Source of the DNA: CAZYXZ01 sp964651395
GTDB lineage: Bacteria > Actinomycetota > Actinomycetes > BP-191
Reading direction: 5' to 3'
Assembly: GCA_964651395.1 (NCBI GenBank)
Contig: CAZYXZ010000020.1
Coordinates: 1-42,450, forward strand
DNA length: 42,450 bases
The notes below the pieces were generated by a model, which searched no databases, was not told where the DNA came from, and saw only the letters and a program-made list of their open reading frames with translations. This document shows, piece after piece, positions 23,791-32,777 of this stretch; the stretch's first letter is position 1; each line of letters begins with the position of its first letter. Both the position numbers and the translations under genes were made by a program.

Positions 23791-25677
23791 CTAGTGACAG
23801 TGCGCCTGAGTCGACGGCGGGACGTCCAGGGCCGGGTTGCGGTCGAAGAAGCCGACCGGCACGAGGCTGAACCCGGCGTACTCGACCGGCATGACCGGCC
23901 AGTCCTCCGGCCGGGGTATGTGCGTCACGCCGAAGGTGTGCCACAGCACGATGTCGGTGTCGACCACCGACCGGTCGGCCGCGGTCCAGTCCGGCAGCCC
24001 GGCTCCGCCGGAGTGCTGGTTGGGGTACGGCCCTGCGGCGCGCACCTCACCCTCGGCGTACGGAGTGACCCAGAGGTTGCGGGTCGCGAACGTGGCGCGC
24101 TTCGCGACGCTCGACGAGGGGTCGGCGAGGAGGGTGGGCGTCGCGCCGGGCAGCAGCTTGTAGCCGACGGGCTGGCCGTGCCAGTTCTCCACGCTCTCGT
24201 TGACCACCTTCCAGGTACGGCTGCGCGCGGGGTCGGCCAGCCGCTGCGCCGCCTGCTCCGAGTCGAGCCTGGTTGCCTCCGCGGCGAAGGCGTTGCCGAG
24301 CGGGTTGTCCGGGCCGGTCGGCATCGGGCGCGCGTCCACCTCGTACACGGAATTGGCGGTCCCGTCGACGTCGAGGTCGAGCCGGATGTTGAACAGGTGC
24401 TGGTGCACCGGCGCCGCGAGCCCGGGCGCGACCACCGTGGCGTGCCGGGGCGAGCTGCCAGGAGTGACCGCCATCGTCGACATGACGCCGGTGAGCTTCA
24501 CCTCCAGCTGGATCGTGCCGTCGAGGTAGAAGTACCAGTAGAAGCCGTACTCGTAGTTGCCCACGGTCGCGATGAAGCTGACGACCAGTCGGCGTGAACG
24601 CCGCACCTCGGTCGTGCCGCTGTGCATGTCGACGTGCTTCCAGAGGATCCCGTAGTCCTCCTCATGGATGCAGATGGCGTTCGTCACGTCGTAGGGGTCG
24701 CCGAGCTCGCTGGCGAATGTCGCGTCGAGGTAGTGGATGACGCCGAGGCAGTCGCAACCGACGGTCAGCGAGTTGGCGCAGCGGCCAAGTCCCCACTCGC
24801 CGGCGTCGAACGCGTTCTTCCAGCCGTGCATGACGCCCGGGTCGCCGTACGGAACGACCATCTCCGACACCGAGGCGCGGTGCAGCACGGGTCGGACGCG
24901 GCCGCCGTCGTCGTAGCCGACGGTGTGCAGGACCAGTCCCTCCGCAGGGTCCATGACCACGCGCAGCGACCACTTCTGCCAGCCGATCAGGTTGCCTTCG
25001 ACGGTGAAGCTGGCTCCGTCGGGCTGGGTGATCTCCAGTGGCTTGAGGTCGGTGCGGAGCGGGCCGTTGTCGGCGGGGTAGTAGCTGCCTGCCTCCGTGG
25101 GCATCGGTACGACGCCGTAGTCGTCGACCTGGAGGACCTCGCGCCGGCCGAGGTCGACGAAGACGATCACACCCTCGATCGGTCGGGCGTAGCCGTTGTC
25201 CTCGGCCGAGGTCCGCAGGTAGGACAGGCAGCGCGCGATCCGGCGGCCCTCCTCCACCGGCAGGCCGAAGCTGCCGGCCGGCCACGGGTCGATCTGCACG
25301 CGGTCGAAATCGGTGATGCCGCGCCTGGTCATCGCCTCCTGCCACTCGGGGCTGGCCTTGACCGTGCCGATCGCGTGGAAGGACTCCTCGAAGAGCAGCG
25401 CCGGGCGCATGCCCCGGACCTCGTCGTAGGCGACGACGGTGCCGTCGGTGAGGGAGACGACGGCTTCGACGAGGTCGGCCTCCGGCCCGGTGACCAGCGT
25501 CGCCCGCACCCGCCGGTCGAGGGACGACCCCGGGGCGAGTGCGAGCAGGTCGGCCTTGGCCGGCTCCGCCAGCGCGATGCTCGCGAAGCGCACCGCGTCC
25601 GTGTGCCGGCTGTCGTTCCGCAGGATGGCGACAGCGGCACGGATCTCCTCCGCCGTCAGCGGCTCCAGCGGGTGCAT
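23791..25677 (-). CDS. Copper-containing primary-amine oxidase
   Basis: A 628-residue copper amine oxidase, which converts primary amines to aldehydes with release of ammonia and hydrogen peroxide. The topaquinone motif T-x-x-N-Y-E is intact (TVGNYEY), with the modified Tyr at about residue 375. The catalytic Asp region reads GCDCLGVIHYLDA. The copper ligands are HQH (in HQHLFNIRLD) and a His in the THIPRPEDWPVMP segment. No signal peptide is seen, so the enzyme is cytoplasmic. Its ATG overlaps the SDR stop (ATGA, 25677-25680 region), giving tight coupling. The SDR could reduce or oxidise the aldehyde or a related carbonyl; that is inference. Confidence 0.93.
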   Translation of the reverse strand: MHPLEPLTAEEIRAAVAILRNDSRHTDAVRFASIALAEPAKADLLALAPGSSLDRRVRATLVTGPEADLVEAVVSLTDGTVVAYDEVRGMRPALLFEESFHAIGTVKASPEWQEAMTRRGITDFDRVQIDPWPAGSFGLPVEEGRRIARCLSYLRTSAEDNGYARPIEGVIVFVDLGRREVLQVDDYGVVPMPTEAGSYYPADNGPLRTDLKPLEITQPDGASFTVEGNLIGWQKWSLRVVMDPAEGLVLHTVGYDDGGRVRPVLHRASVSEMVVPYGDPGVMHGWKNAFDAGEWGLGRCANSLTVGCDCLGVIHYLDATFASELGDPYDVTNAICIHEEDYGILWKHVDMHSGTTEVRRSRRLVVSFIATVGNYEYGFYWYFYLDGTIQLEVKLTGVMSTMAVTPGSSPRHATVVAPGLAAPVHQHLFNIRLDLDVDGTANSVYEVDARPMPTGPDNPLGNAFAAEATRLDSEQAAQRLADPARSRTWKVVNESVENWHGQPVGYKLLPGATPTLLADPSSSVAKRATFATRNLWVTPYAEGEVRAAGPYPNQHSGGAGLPDWTAADRSVVDTDIVLWHTFGVTHIPRPEDWPVMPVEYAGFSLVPVGFFDRNPALDVPPSTQAHCH

Positions 25678-26480
25678 CACCCGTTGGCCTGCTTCTCGCG
25701 CTGGGCGCGCACGTAGGCCGTCGTGCCGGTCAGGAAGTCGGGCAGGTTCTGCGCCTTCATCGCCGCGAGCGGCCCGAAGTAGTCGGGCACGAACACCTGG
25801 ATCGCGTCCGTCCGCAGCGCCTCGAGCACCGCGTCCACCAGCTCGGACACCGGCGACGGTGGCGTGGGCAGCTCGACGGTGTCGTTGTCCGGCAGGTGGA
25901 ACAGCTCGGTGTCGACGATCCCGGGGTAGACGACGAGGACGCGGACGGACGTGTCGCACAGCTCGACGCTCATCGCCTCGGAGAAGGCGGTCACCGCGGC
26001 CTTCGACGCGTCGTAGGCCGTCTCGCCGGGCGAGCTGAGCAGTGCCGCGATCGAGGAGACGTTGACGATCCGCGCGTCGGGCCGGGTCGTGAGGTGCGGC
26101 AGCAGGGCCAGGGTGAGCCGGATCGGCGAGAAGTAGTTGATCCGCATGACCGCCTCGACCGTGTCCATGTCGAGCGCGAACACCTCGCGGCGCTTGGGGA
26201 TGCCGGCGTTGTTCACGAGCATGTCCACCGCGCCGAGCTCCTCGACCGCGACCTTCGCGAGCCGGTCGACGTCCTCGTCGAGGGAGAGGTCGGTGACCCA
26301 CATGCGCGAGTCGGGGGCGTGCGCCTGGCAACGCTCGAGCACCTCGGCGAGCCGGTCCTCGCGCCGCGCGCAGATGCCGACCGTCGCGCCGGCGGCGGCG
26401 AAGGCCTCGGCCAGCCCGGCCCCGATGCCCGACGAGGCGCCGGTGACCAGCACCCGCTTGCCCTGGAGATCGAACGGCAT
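25677..26480 (-). CDS. Short-chain dehydrogenase/reductase
   Basis: A 267-residue classical SDR oxidoreductase. The NAD(P) motif TGASSGIG is at the N-terminus, the structural NNAG is present, and the catalytic Ser (VSSIA) and YDASK Tyr/Lys pair are intact. ARRED after the second strand favours NADP(H). The substrate is an alcohol or carbonyl that cannot be named. It lies 10 bp after the beta-lactamase-like gene and overlaps the amine oxidase start, placing it in the middle of a four-gene operon. Confidence 0.9.
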   Translation of the reverse strand: MPFDLQGKRVLVTGASSGIGAGLAEAFAAAGATVGICARREDRLAEVLERCQAHAPDSRMWVTDLSLDEDVDRLAKVAVEELGAVDMLVNNAGIPKRREVFALDMDTVEAVMRINYFSPIRLTLALLPHLTTRPDARIVNVSSIAALLSSPGETAYDASKAAVTAFSEAMSVELCDTSVRVLVVYPGIVDTELFHLPDNDTVELPTPPSPVSELVDAVLEALRTDAIQVFVPDYFGPLAAMKAQNLPDFLTGTTAYVRAQREKQANG

Positions 26481-26490
26481 GGCTGCCTCC

Positions 26491-27525
26491 CTAGTCGATG
26501 TCTACCACCGCGTCGCACAGGGCTCCGAACCGCCGGTCGCCGGCCTCCTGGCCGGGGTCGCCGTTGGCGAGCAGCACGACGACCAGCCCGGTCGACGGGT
26601 CGGCGAGCGCCTGCGCCGAGCACATGCCCGGGTGGCCGAACGTGCGCACCGAGCAGCGCGAGCCGCGACTCGGCGCCACGTCCGGATCGACGCCCACCAT
26701 GAACCCGAGCCCGAACCCGAACGACGGGGACACCGGTGCGAGCAGGCTGGTCGCCTCAGCCGCCGTCTCGGGCCGGAGGATCTGCCCGCCGGCGTAGCGA
26801 CCAGCGTCCAGCCAGACCTCGTAGAAGCGACCCAGGTCGCGGGCGGTCGCCCACACGCCGACGCCGGGCAGCAGCGATGCCCGCGCCCGCGCGTCGGCGT
26901 ACGCCTCGTTCGCCTCCTGCCGTTGCGGTGTCGCACCGGTCGTGAGCGTGGCCTCGGCGAGCAAGTCGTCAGTGAGCCCGAATGACGTGTCCGTCATCCC
27001 CAGCGGCGCGAACACCTCGTCCGCGCAGAAGGCGGCGAACGGGGTGTCGGTCAGCCGCTGGACCACCTCGGCGACGACGGCGACGCCGGTGAGCTCGTGG
27101 TAAATGGTCGCCTCACCCGGCGGATGTTCCGGCTCCAGCGAGCAGATCCGGTCGATGGCGTCCGGGAAGTCGGCGAACGCCTGGGCCGGCACCCGTCGCG
27201 CCCAGTCGGCGAAGCCGGACTGGTGCAACAGCACATGGCGCAGGGTCACCTCGTCCTTGCCGTGCCGGCCGAACTCCGGCAGGTAGCGCACGACCGGGTC
27301 GTCATAGCTCACTGCACCGCGCTCCACCAAGAGGTGCAGCGCCGTGGCGGTGATCGGCTTGGTGCAGGAGTAGACGGCGAACCGCGTGCGAGTCGTGATG
27401 GCCTCGTCGTCCTGGGTCCGGCGCCCGATGCCGGTGTCCATCCTGACCTCACCGCCGCGCGAGACGTAGACCTGCATGCCGCGCTGCAGCCCGGCGGCGA
27501 TCTGCTGCTCGATGAGCGCGAGCAC
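26491..27525 (-). CDS. Beta-lactamase-family serine hydrolase
   Basis: A 344-residue serine hydrolase of the class C/penicillin-binding-like (Beta-lactamase, PF00144) family. The SxxK motif is SCTK (S53, K56), and a Y-x-E pattern (YHE) takes the place of the YxN motif. The HPG segment near the C-terminus replaces KTG, as in esterases of the EstB type. No signal peptide is present, so it is more likely a cytoplasmic esterase than an antibiotic-resistance enzyme. The GTG at 27525 has GAGGA 10 bases upstream. It is the first gene of the leftward operon; the divergent alcohol dehydrogenase begins 35 bp away. Confidence 0.87.
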   Translation of the reverse strand: MLALIEQQIAAGLQRGMQVYVSRGGEVRMDTGIGRRTQDDEAITTRTRFAVYSCTKPITATALHLLVERGAVSYDDPVVRYLPEFGRHGKDEVTLRHVLLHQSGFADWARRVPAQAFADFPDAIDRICSLEPEHPPGEATIYHELTGVAVVAEVVQRLTDTPFAAFCADEVFAPLGMTDTSFGLTDDLLAEATLTTGATPQRQEANEAYADARARASLLPGVGVWATARDLGRFYEVWLDAGRYAGGQILRPETAAEATSLLAPVSPSFGFGLGFMVGVDPDVAPSRGSRCSVRTFGHPGMCSAQALADPSTGLVVVLLANGDPGQEAGDRRFGALCDAVVDID

Positions 27526-27560
27526 TAGGGTCGGGTCCTCTCGACGTGGGGGAACGCATC

Positions 27561-28640
27561 GTGCCAAAGCAGGCTCGCGCTGTCGTCGCCACCGGGGTCG
27601 ACCACGACCTCGCCGTGGACGACATCGACCTGGTCGATCTGGCCGGAGACGAGGTGCTGGTGCGGATCGCGGCGACCGGTATCTGCCACACGGACCTGTC
27701 CGTCGCGAACGGCGTGATCCCGTTCGGCTTCCCTGTGGTGCTCGGCCACGAAGCCGCCGGTGTGGTCGAGGAGGTGGGTCCGGCCGCACGTCGGTTCCGT
27801 CCCGGCGATCGTGTGGTCGTCGCCGTGACCAGCCACTGCGGGCACTGCCGCTTCTGCGAGACCGGCTACCACCCGCTGTGCGTCGACCGGTCCGGCCACC
27901 GGGAGCGCTACACCTGGCGCGCCGCGCCGATCTACCAGGGTTTCGGGACCGGCACGTTCACGACGCACACGGTCCTGCGCGAGGCGTCGCTCGCACCGGT
28001 TCCGGACGGTGTCGCGCTCGAGGTCGCCGCGGTGACCGGCTGCGCGGTGGCCACCGGCATGGGCGCGGTGCTCAAGGACGCGAAGGTGCGGCCCGGCTCG
28101 ACCGTCGCTGTCATCGGGTGCGGCGGCGTGGGCACCAGTGCGGTCATGGCGTCGCTGGTCAGCGGCGCGGCGCGGGTGGTCGCGGTCGACCCGAACCCCC
28201 AACGGCGGGCGCTGGCCATCGCGGCCGGCGCGACCGACGCGGTCGAGCCGTCACTCGACGCGCTGCGCGAGCTGGAGGAGAACGGCTTCGACTACGTCTT
28301 CGAGTCGGCCGGCCGGATCGACGCGATGGCTCTCGCGGTCGCGGCCACCGGGTTCACCGGGACGACCGTGCTGATGGGCCTGCCGTCTCCGCTGGAGACC
28401 CTGGCGCTGCCCGTCTTCGAGCTGATCAACCGGTGCAAGACGATCGTCGGCTGCAACATGGGCCGGCTCAGCCCGAACGTCGACTTCCCGGCGTACTTCC
28501 GGCTCTACCTCGCCGGGCGGCTTCCGCTCGACGCCCTCGTCGGAGCGACGGTGCCGATCGAGGAGGCCGCGCGCGGCTTCCAGCTCGCCCATGAAGGCAG
28601 CACGCTGCGCGTGCTGCTCACGACGGGAGAGACGTCGTGA
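27561..28640 (+). CDS. Zinc-dependent alcohol dehydrogenase
   Basis: A 359-residue medium-chain dehydrogenase. Catalytic zinc ligands are visible in GICHTD (Cys), LGHEAAG (His, Glu) and TGCAVATG (Cys). The structural-zinc lobe is HCGHCRFCETGYHPLC, with four Cys. The Rossmann motif is GCGGVGTSA and the Asp in VAVDPN favours NAD. The closest type is aryl/long-chain alcohol dehydrogenase. GTG at 27561 is preferred, with GGGGGAAC seven bases upstream; GTG at 27546 is also in frame. It is coupled to the SIS gene by a GTGA overlap and could feed on the aldehyde from the divergent amine oxidase operon; that is inference. Confidence 0.9.
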   Translation: MPKQARAVVATGVDHDLAVDDIDLVDLAGDEVLVRIAATGICHTDLSVANGVIPFGFPVVLGHEAAGVVEEVGPAARRFRPGDRVVVAVTSHCGHCRFCETGYHPLCVDRSGHRERYTWRAAPIYQGFGTGTFTTHTVLREASLAPVPDGVALEVAAVTGCAVATGMGAVLKDAKVRPGSTVAVIGCGGVGTSAVMASLVSGAARVVAVDPNPQRRALAIAAGATDAVEPSLDALRELEENGFDYVFESAGRIDAMALAVAATGFTGTTVLMGLPSPLETLALPVFELINRCKTIVGCNMGRLSPNVDFPAYFRLYLAGRLPLDALVGATVPIEEAARGFQLAHEGSTLRVLLTTGETS

Positions 28641-29377
28641 CATTGCGCGACGCCTACCTCGAGACGGCCCGGGCGCACCTCGACGCGCTGCCCGCGCAGT
28701 TCCCCGCGTTGGACCAGGCTGCTGCCCTGGTCCTCGACGCCGTCGGCCGCCGGCGTCGGACGTACCTGTTCGGCAGCGGGCACTCGGCGATGCTGGCCCA
28801 GGAGCTGGTCGCCCGAGCCGGCGGGCTCGTGTTCTTCAACCTGTTCGTCGTACCGGGGCTGCAGATCACCGACCACCCGCTGCGCTCGGGCGAGCTCGAG
28901 CGCACCACCGGCGTCGCGGCAACCGCACTGGCCGGCAGCGAGCTCACCGAGGGTGACGTCCTGCTGGTCGTCTCGAACTCCGGCCGCAACGCCGTGCCGC
29001 TCGAGATGGCGATGGGCGCCAGGGAGCGCGGCGTGCGCGTGGTCGCCGTGACGAGCGTTCCGATGTCATCTGCCGCGCCCTCCCGGCACCCCAGCGGCCT
29101 GCGTCTGTTCGAGGTCGCCGACGTCGTCCTGGACACCGGCGTGCCGCCCGGCGACGCCGCGGTACCCGTCCCTGGCGGGCCGCTGGCCATCGGGCCGGTA
29201 TCCACCGTCGTGGGCGCCGCGCTGCTCCAGCTGCTGGCCTGCACCGTGGCCCAGCGGATGCTCGACGCCGGCCAGGCGCCGCCGGTGCTGCCGAGCGCGA
29301 ACGTCGACGGGGCCGGCGTACTGGGCCAGGAGCTGCTGGCGCAGTACGCCGACCTCGTCACCTACGGGCTGGACTGA
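28637..29377 (+). CDS. SIS-domain protein (UPF0309-type)
   Basis: A 246-residue sugar-isomerase-fold protein. The phosphosugar-binding signatures are YLFGSGHSAMLAQEL near the N-terminus and VVSNSGRNAVPLEMA in the middle, as in UPF0309 proteins. It probably binds or isomerises a phosphosugar in the cytoplasm; no partner kinase is nearby, so the substrate is open. The GTG start overlaps the alcohol dehydrogenase stop by four bases, so the two are co-translated. Confidence 0.87.
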   Translation: MTLRDAYLETARAHLDALPAQFPALDQAAALVLDAVGRRRRTYLFGSGHSAMLAQELVARAGGLVFFNLFVVPGLQITDHPLRSGELERTTGVAATALAGSELTEGDVLLVVSNSGRNAVPLEMAMGARERGVRVVAVTSVPMSSAAPSRHPSGLRLFEVADVVLDTGVPPGDAAVPVPGGPLAIGPVSTVVGAALLQLLACTVAQRMLDAGQAPPVLPSANVDGAGVLGQELLAQYADLVTYGLD

Positions 29378-29406
29378 CCCTTCCTGCCTCGACGACGGAC
29401 GGCCGG

Positions 29407-29637
29407 TCAGGCACTGGCCGACGCCGCCCTGCGCTTCTCGCACTCCTTGTCGGTCACGCCGTCGGCCGGCTTGTCGGCCGGCTTGTCAGCCGGCGCGGTG
29501 GTGCCGGAGCTCGGCGTCGGCGTCGGCGTCTGGGCCGACGCCGCACCGCCGGCGGCGAACACGGCTCCGGCGATCGCTCCCGCGGCGACCAGCCCGGCCG
29601 CCCAGCCGAGCTGCCGCCTGCGCTCGTTGTCGTCCAT
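29407..29637 (-). CDS. Small single-pass membrane protein with Pro/Ala/Asp tail
   Basis: A 76-residue protein with a short charged N-terminus (DDNERRRQ), one hydrophobic helix (about residues 11-33) and a tail rich in Thr-Pro and Lys-Pro-Ala-Asp. A 12-bp DNA unit (TCGGCCGGCTTG) repeated at 29462 and 29474 encodes the KPAD repeat. The ribosome binding site GAGGAGG is strong. Topology should place the tail outside. Its function is unknown. It stands alone, divergent from the P450 gene. Confidence 0.72.
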   Translation of the reverse strand: MDDNERRRQLGWAAGLVAAGAIAGAVFAAGGAASAQTPTPTPSSGTTAPADKPADKPADGVTDKECEKRRAASASA

Positions 29638-29770
29638 GGGTTCCTCCTCAGGTCGGGCCCCCGCGATGGCGGCCTCTGGTGCGCACCCTGCTGGCCCCAC
29701 CTGGGACCGGCCTGAAGAAGTCCTGTGCCCGCCGTACGAACCGTGGTGCGGGTCTGCAGCACAATGCGCC

Positions 29771-30931
29771 ATGCCCTCGCCGCGGCTCGACGACCCGCTC
29801 TTCTACGCCGGCGCGCCTGACGCCGCGCTCGCCCGGCTGCGCGCCGAGGACCCGGTGCACTGGTACGAGCCCGCGGGGTTCTGGGCGCTGACCCGCCACG
29901 CCGACATCCAGGCGGTCAGCACCGACCCCGTGCGCTTCTGCTCCGGCCAGGGCGTGCTGATGAACGACCGGACCCGACCGGTGTCGGCCGCCGACTCGAT
30001 CCTGTACATGGACCCACCGGCGCACGCGCCGTACCGGTCCCTGGTCAGCCGTGCGTTCACGCCACGGCGGATCTCGGCCCTCGAGCCCTGGATCCGCGAC
30101 CTGACCAAGACGCTGCTCGACGAGATCCCGCGGGGGGAGCCGTTCGACCTGGTCGACGCGCTGGCCGCGCCCCTGCCCATCCTCGTCATCGCCGAGCTGC
30201 TCGGCGTACCGGGCGCGGACCGGGAGCAGTTCCGGGTCTGGTCGGACGCGGTGACGTCGGCGGCCGTCGAGATCACCGAGGCGGCTGCGTACAGCGTTCT
30301 CGAGCTGCTCCAGTACTTCCTGGCGGTGATCGCCGAGCGTCGAGCCGATCCGAGGGACGACCTGCTCACGGCGCTGGTCGAGGCAGAGGTGGACGGGACG
30401 CGCCTGACCGAGCAGGAGCTGCTCGGCTTCTGCCTCTCGCTGCTGGTTGCCGGCAACGAGACCACGCGCTCGGCCATCGCCTGCGGGCTGGTGACGCTCG
30501 CCGAGCACCCGGACCAGTACGCGGCGCTGCGGGCCGCGCCGGGGGTGACGAACGCCGTCGAGGAGATCCTGCGCTGGGTCACGCCGATCACGACCTTCGC
30601 GCGGACCGCGACGGTCGATGTCGAGGTCGGGGGACGAGCGATCGCGGCGGGCGACTTCGTCGTACTGGTCTACCGCGCCGCGAACCGCGACCCGGAGGTC
30701 TTCGGCGCGGACGCCGACGCGTTCCGCGTGGGCCGGCCGACGCCGCCGCACCTCGCGTTCGGCGCCGGTCCGCATTTCTGCCTCGGCGCGGCACTCGCGC
30801 GGATGGAGACGGCCGTCGTCCTCGACGAAGTCCGCGCGCGGTGGGGCGGGCTGCAACCGGCCGGCGTGCCGGAGCCGGTCCCGTCGACGCTGTTCCACCA
30901 GCTCGCGACCGCACCGCTGGTGGCCACTTGA
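29771..30931 (+). CDS. Cytochrome P450
   Basis: A 386-residue soluble bacterial P450. The I-helix AGNETTR, the K-helix EEILRW (ExxR) and the haem loop FGAGPHFCLG with Cys337 are all intact. It needs a ferredoxin and reductase from elsewhere. The substrate is not predictable; the neighbours point to lipids. ATG at 29771 begins the usual family N-terminus. The patatin gene starts inside its stop (TTGA), so the two are translationally coupled. Confidence 0.93.
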   Translation: MPSPRLDDPLFYAGAPDAALARLRAEDPVHWYEPAGFWALTRHADIQAVSTDPVRFCSGQGVLMNDRTRPVSAADSILYMDPPAHAPYRSLVSRAFTPRRISALEPWIRDLTKTLLDEIPRGEPFDLVDALAAPLPILVIAELLGVPGADREQFRVWSDAVTSAAVEITEAAAYSVLELLQYFLAVIAERRADPRDDLLTALVEAEVDGTRLTEQELLGFCLSLLVAGNETTRSAIACGLVTLAEHPDQYAALRAAPGVTNAVEEILRWVTPITTFARTATVDVEVGGRAIAAGDFVVLVYRAANRDPEVFGADADAFRVGRPTPPHLAFGAGPHFCLGAALARMETAVVLDEVRARWGGLQPAGVPEPVPSTLFHQLATAPLVAT

Positions 30932-31758
30932 GCACCGCGTTCGTCCTCGGCGGTGGCGGCCACATGGGCGCCAACGAGGTGGGCATGCTCCGCGCCCTGG
31001 TCGAGCACGGCGTACGACCGGACCTGGTCGTCGGCACCTCCATCGGCGCCATCAACGGCGCGGCCATCGCCGCGAGCCCGACGGCGGAGACAGTCGGCCG
31101 GCTGCGCAAGGTCTGGACCAGCGTCGACGAGGAGAGCATCTTCGGCGGCTCGCTCTTCGCTGGCGCGACGAACCTGGTGCGCCGCCGCACGCATCTCAGC
31201 TCCAACGCCGGGCTCCGCAAGCTGCTCGAGGGTCTGGTGCCGGCCAAGTCCTTCGAAGAGCTCGAGGTGCCCTTCCAGTGCGTGGCCGCCTGCATCGAGC
31301 GCGCCGCCGAGCAATGGTTCTCGACCGGGCCGCTGGCGGAGGCGATCCTCGCCTCGTCGGCGGTGCCCGGCGTACTGCCGGCGGTGGAGATCGGCGGCGA
31401 GCACTACGTCGACGGCGGGATCGTGAACAGCATCCCGATCTCGCGTGCCGTCGAGCTCGGCGCGACCGAGATCTACGTCCTGCACGTCGGACGCATCGAG
31501 CGGCCGTTGGAGCCGCCGAAGAACCTGCTCCAGGTCGCGGCGGTGACCTTCGAGATCGCGCGGAGGCACCGCTTCGCGCGCGACCTGGCCGCAGTCCCGG
31601 ACGGCGTGGTCGCGCACGTCCTGCCGGCCGGCGAGCCACCGCTGCGCAAGCCGACCGAGCTCTCGCAGTACAACTTCCGGGACCTGAAGGCGGTGGCCCA
31701 GCGCATCGACCGCGCGTACCGCTCGAGCAAGCGCTACCTGACCGAGCTGGAGGGATAG
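30928..31758 (+). CDS. Patatin-like phospholipase
   Basis: A 276-residue patatin-fold acyl hydrolase. The oxyanion loop GGGGHMG is at residues 8-14, the nucleophile Ser38 is in GTSIG and the catalytic Asp162 is in DGG, so the Ser-Asp dyad is complete. It would cleave acyl esters of membrane lipids. The TTG at 30928 is the only start that begins just before the glycine loop, and it overlaps the P450 stop. Next in the operon is an acyltransferase 2 bp away, which suggests a deacylation-reacylation pair. Confidence 0.9.
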   Translation: MSTAFVLGGGGHMGANEVGMLRALVEHGVRPDLVVGTSIGAINGAAIAASPTAETVGRLRKVWTSVDEESIFGGSLFAGATNLVRRRTHLSSNAGLRKLLEGLVPAKSFEELEVPFQCVAACIERAAEQWFSTGPLAEAILASSAVPGVLPAVEIGGEHYVDGGIVNSIPISRAVELGATEIYVLHVGRIERPLEPPKNLLQVAAVTFEIARRHRFARDLAAVPDGVVAHVLPAGEPPLRKPTELSQYNFRDLKAVAQRIDRAYRSSKRYLTELEG

Positions 31759-31760
31759 CC

Positions 31761-32777
31761 GTGGACCGCCTGCCACCGCTGCTCGTACGCCGCCTCGTCC
31801 TCGCCCCGCTCGCGCTGCTCCTCTCCCTCGTCCTCCTGGCGATCTCACCGCTGCTGTTCGTGGTGGCGGCGGTCGTCGACCTGCTCACCCCAGGCAGCTG
31901 GCGGACGACGCGGCTGCTGCTCTTCCTCGAGGTCTACCTCGCTCTCGAGGTCATCGGGCTCGTCGGGATGTTCGGACTGTGGGTCCGCAGCGGCTTCGGC
32001 CGCCGACTGGGCACGCCGCGCATGCATGACCTGCACTTCGCGTTCATGCGCTGGTGGCTACGGGTTCTCGAGGACTGCACCAGCCGCGTGTTCAAGCTGC
32101 GCGTCGTGATCGAGGACCGGCCCACGCCCACGCCCGGACCGATCCTCGTGTTCAGTCGTCACGCCGGGCCGGGCAACTCCCTGCTGCTCATCGGCACCCT
32201 GCTCGTGGGCTACCGGCGCCGCCCCCGGATCGTCATGCTGGCCAAGCTCCAGTGGGAGCCGCTCTTCGACGTCATGCTCAACCGGCTGCCCAACCGGTTC
32301 ATCAAGCACGACCCGGCTCGCCGCCACGTCTACATCGAGACGATCGGGCAGCTCGCGACGGGGCTTGGCGACATGGACGCCTTCGTGCTGTTTCCCGAGG
32401 GCAAGGACTTCACGCCGCGGCTGCGGGTCTCCGCCATCGAGCGCTTGCGCAGCAAGGGTCACACCGAGGAGGCGGACAAGGCCGAGAAGCTCAACCGTGT
32501 GCTCGCGCCGCGCCACGGCGGCGTCATGGCGGCGATCACCAACGCGCCCGACGCCGACGTCGTCTTCGTCGCGCACGCGCTGCTCGAGGACGTCGGCTCG
32601 TTCAAGGAGGTGTGGAGTCGCGTCCCGCTGACCCGGCCGGTCGTCTCCCGCTACTGGCGTATCCCCGCGGCCGAGGTGCCGCGCGAGAAGGAGGAGCTCA
32701 TCGACTGGCTCTTCGCCTGGTGGGCCACGATCGACGACTGGATCGCCGACCACTCGACGCCGAAGGTCAGGTCGTGA
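31761..32777 (+). CDS. PlsC-like lysophospholipid acyltransferase, HX4D altered to HX4N
   Basis: A 338-residue membrane acyltransferase. The N-terminus has two or three hydrophobic helices. The acyltransferase core follows: block I SRHAGPGNS (H134, N139) and block III LFPEGKDF. In this family block I normally has Asp after His (HX4D), the pair that activates the acceptor hydroxyl; here it is Asn, and the codon AAC is clear. Activity may be reduced or changed. GTG at 31761 has GGAGGG just upstream. The end overlaps the convergent ABC permease gene by 11 bp. Confidence 0.86.
   Translation: MDRLPPLLVRRLVLAPLALLLSLVLLAISPLLFVVAAVVDLLTPGSWRTTRLLLFLEVYLALEVIGLVGMFGLWVRSGFGRRLGTPRMHDLHFAFMRWWLRVLEDCTSRVFKLRVVIEDRPTPTPGPILVFSRHAGPGNSLLLIGTLLVGYRRRPRIVMLAKLQWEPLFDVMLNRLPNRFIKHDPARRHVYIETIGQLATGLGDMDAFVLFPEGKDFTPRLRVSAIERLRSKGHTEEADKAEKLNRVLAPRHGGVMAAITNAPDADVVFVAHALLEDVGSFKEVWSRVPLTRPVVSRYWRIPAAEVPREKEELIDWLFAWWATIDDWIADHSTPKVRS

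Noticed and set aside
26491..27525. An antibiotic-resistance beta-lactamase
   Set aside because: No signal peptide, the YxN and KTG motifs are altered (YHE, HPG), and the operon is metabolic; an esterase-like hydrolase is more likely.
29462..29490. A CRISPR-like or regulatory direct repeat
   Set aside because: The short 12-bp repeat is inside a coding frame and simply encodes a KPAD peptide repeat.
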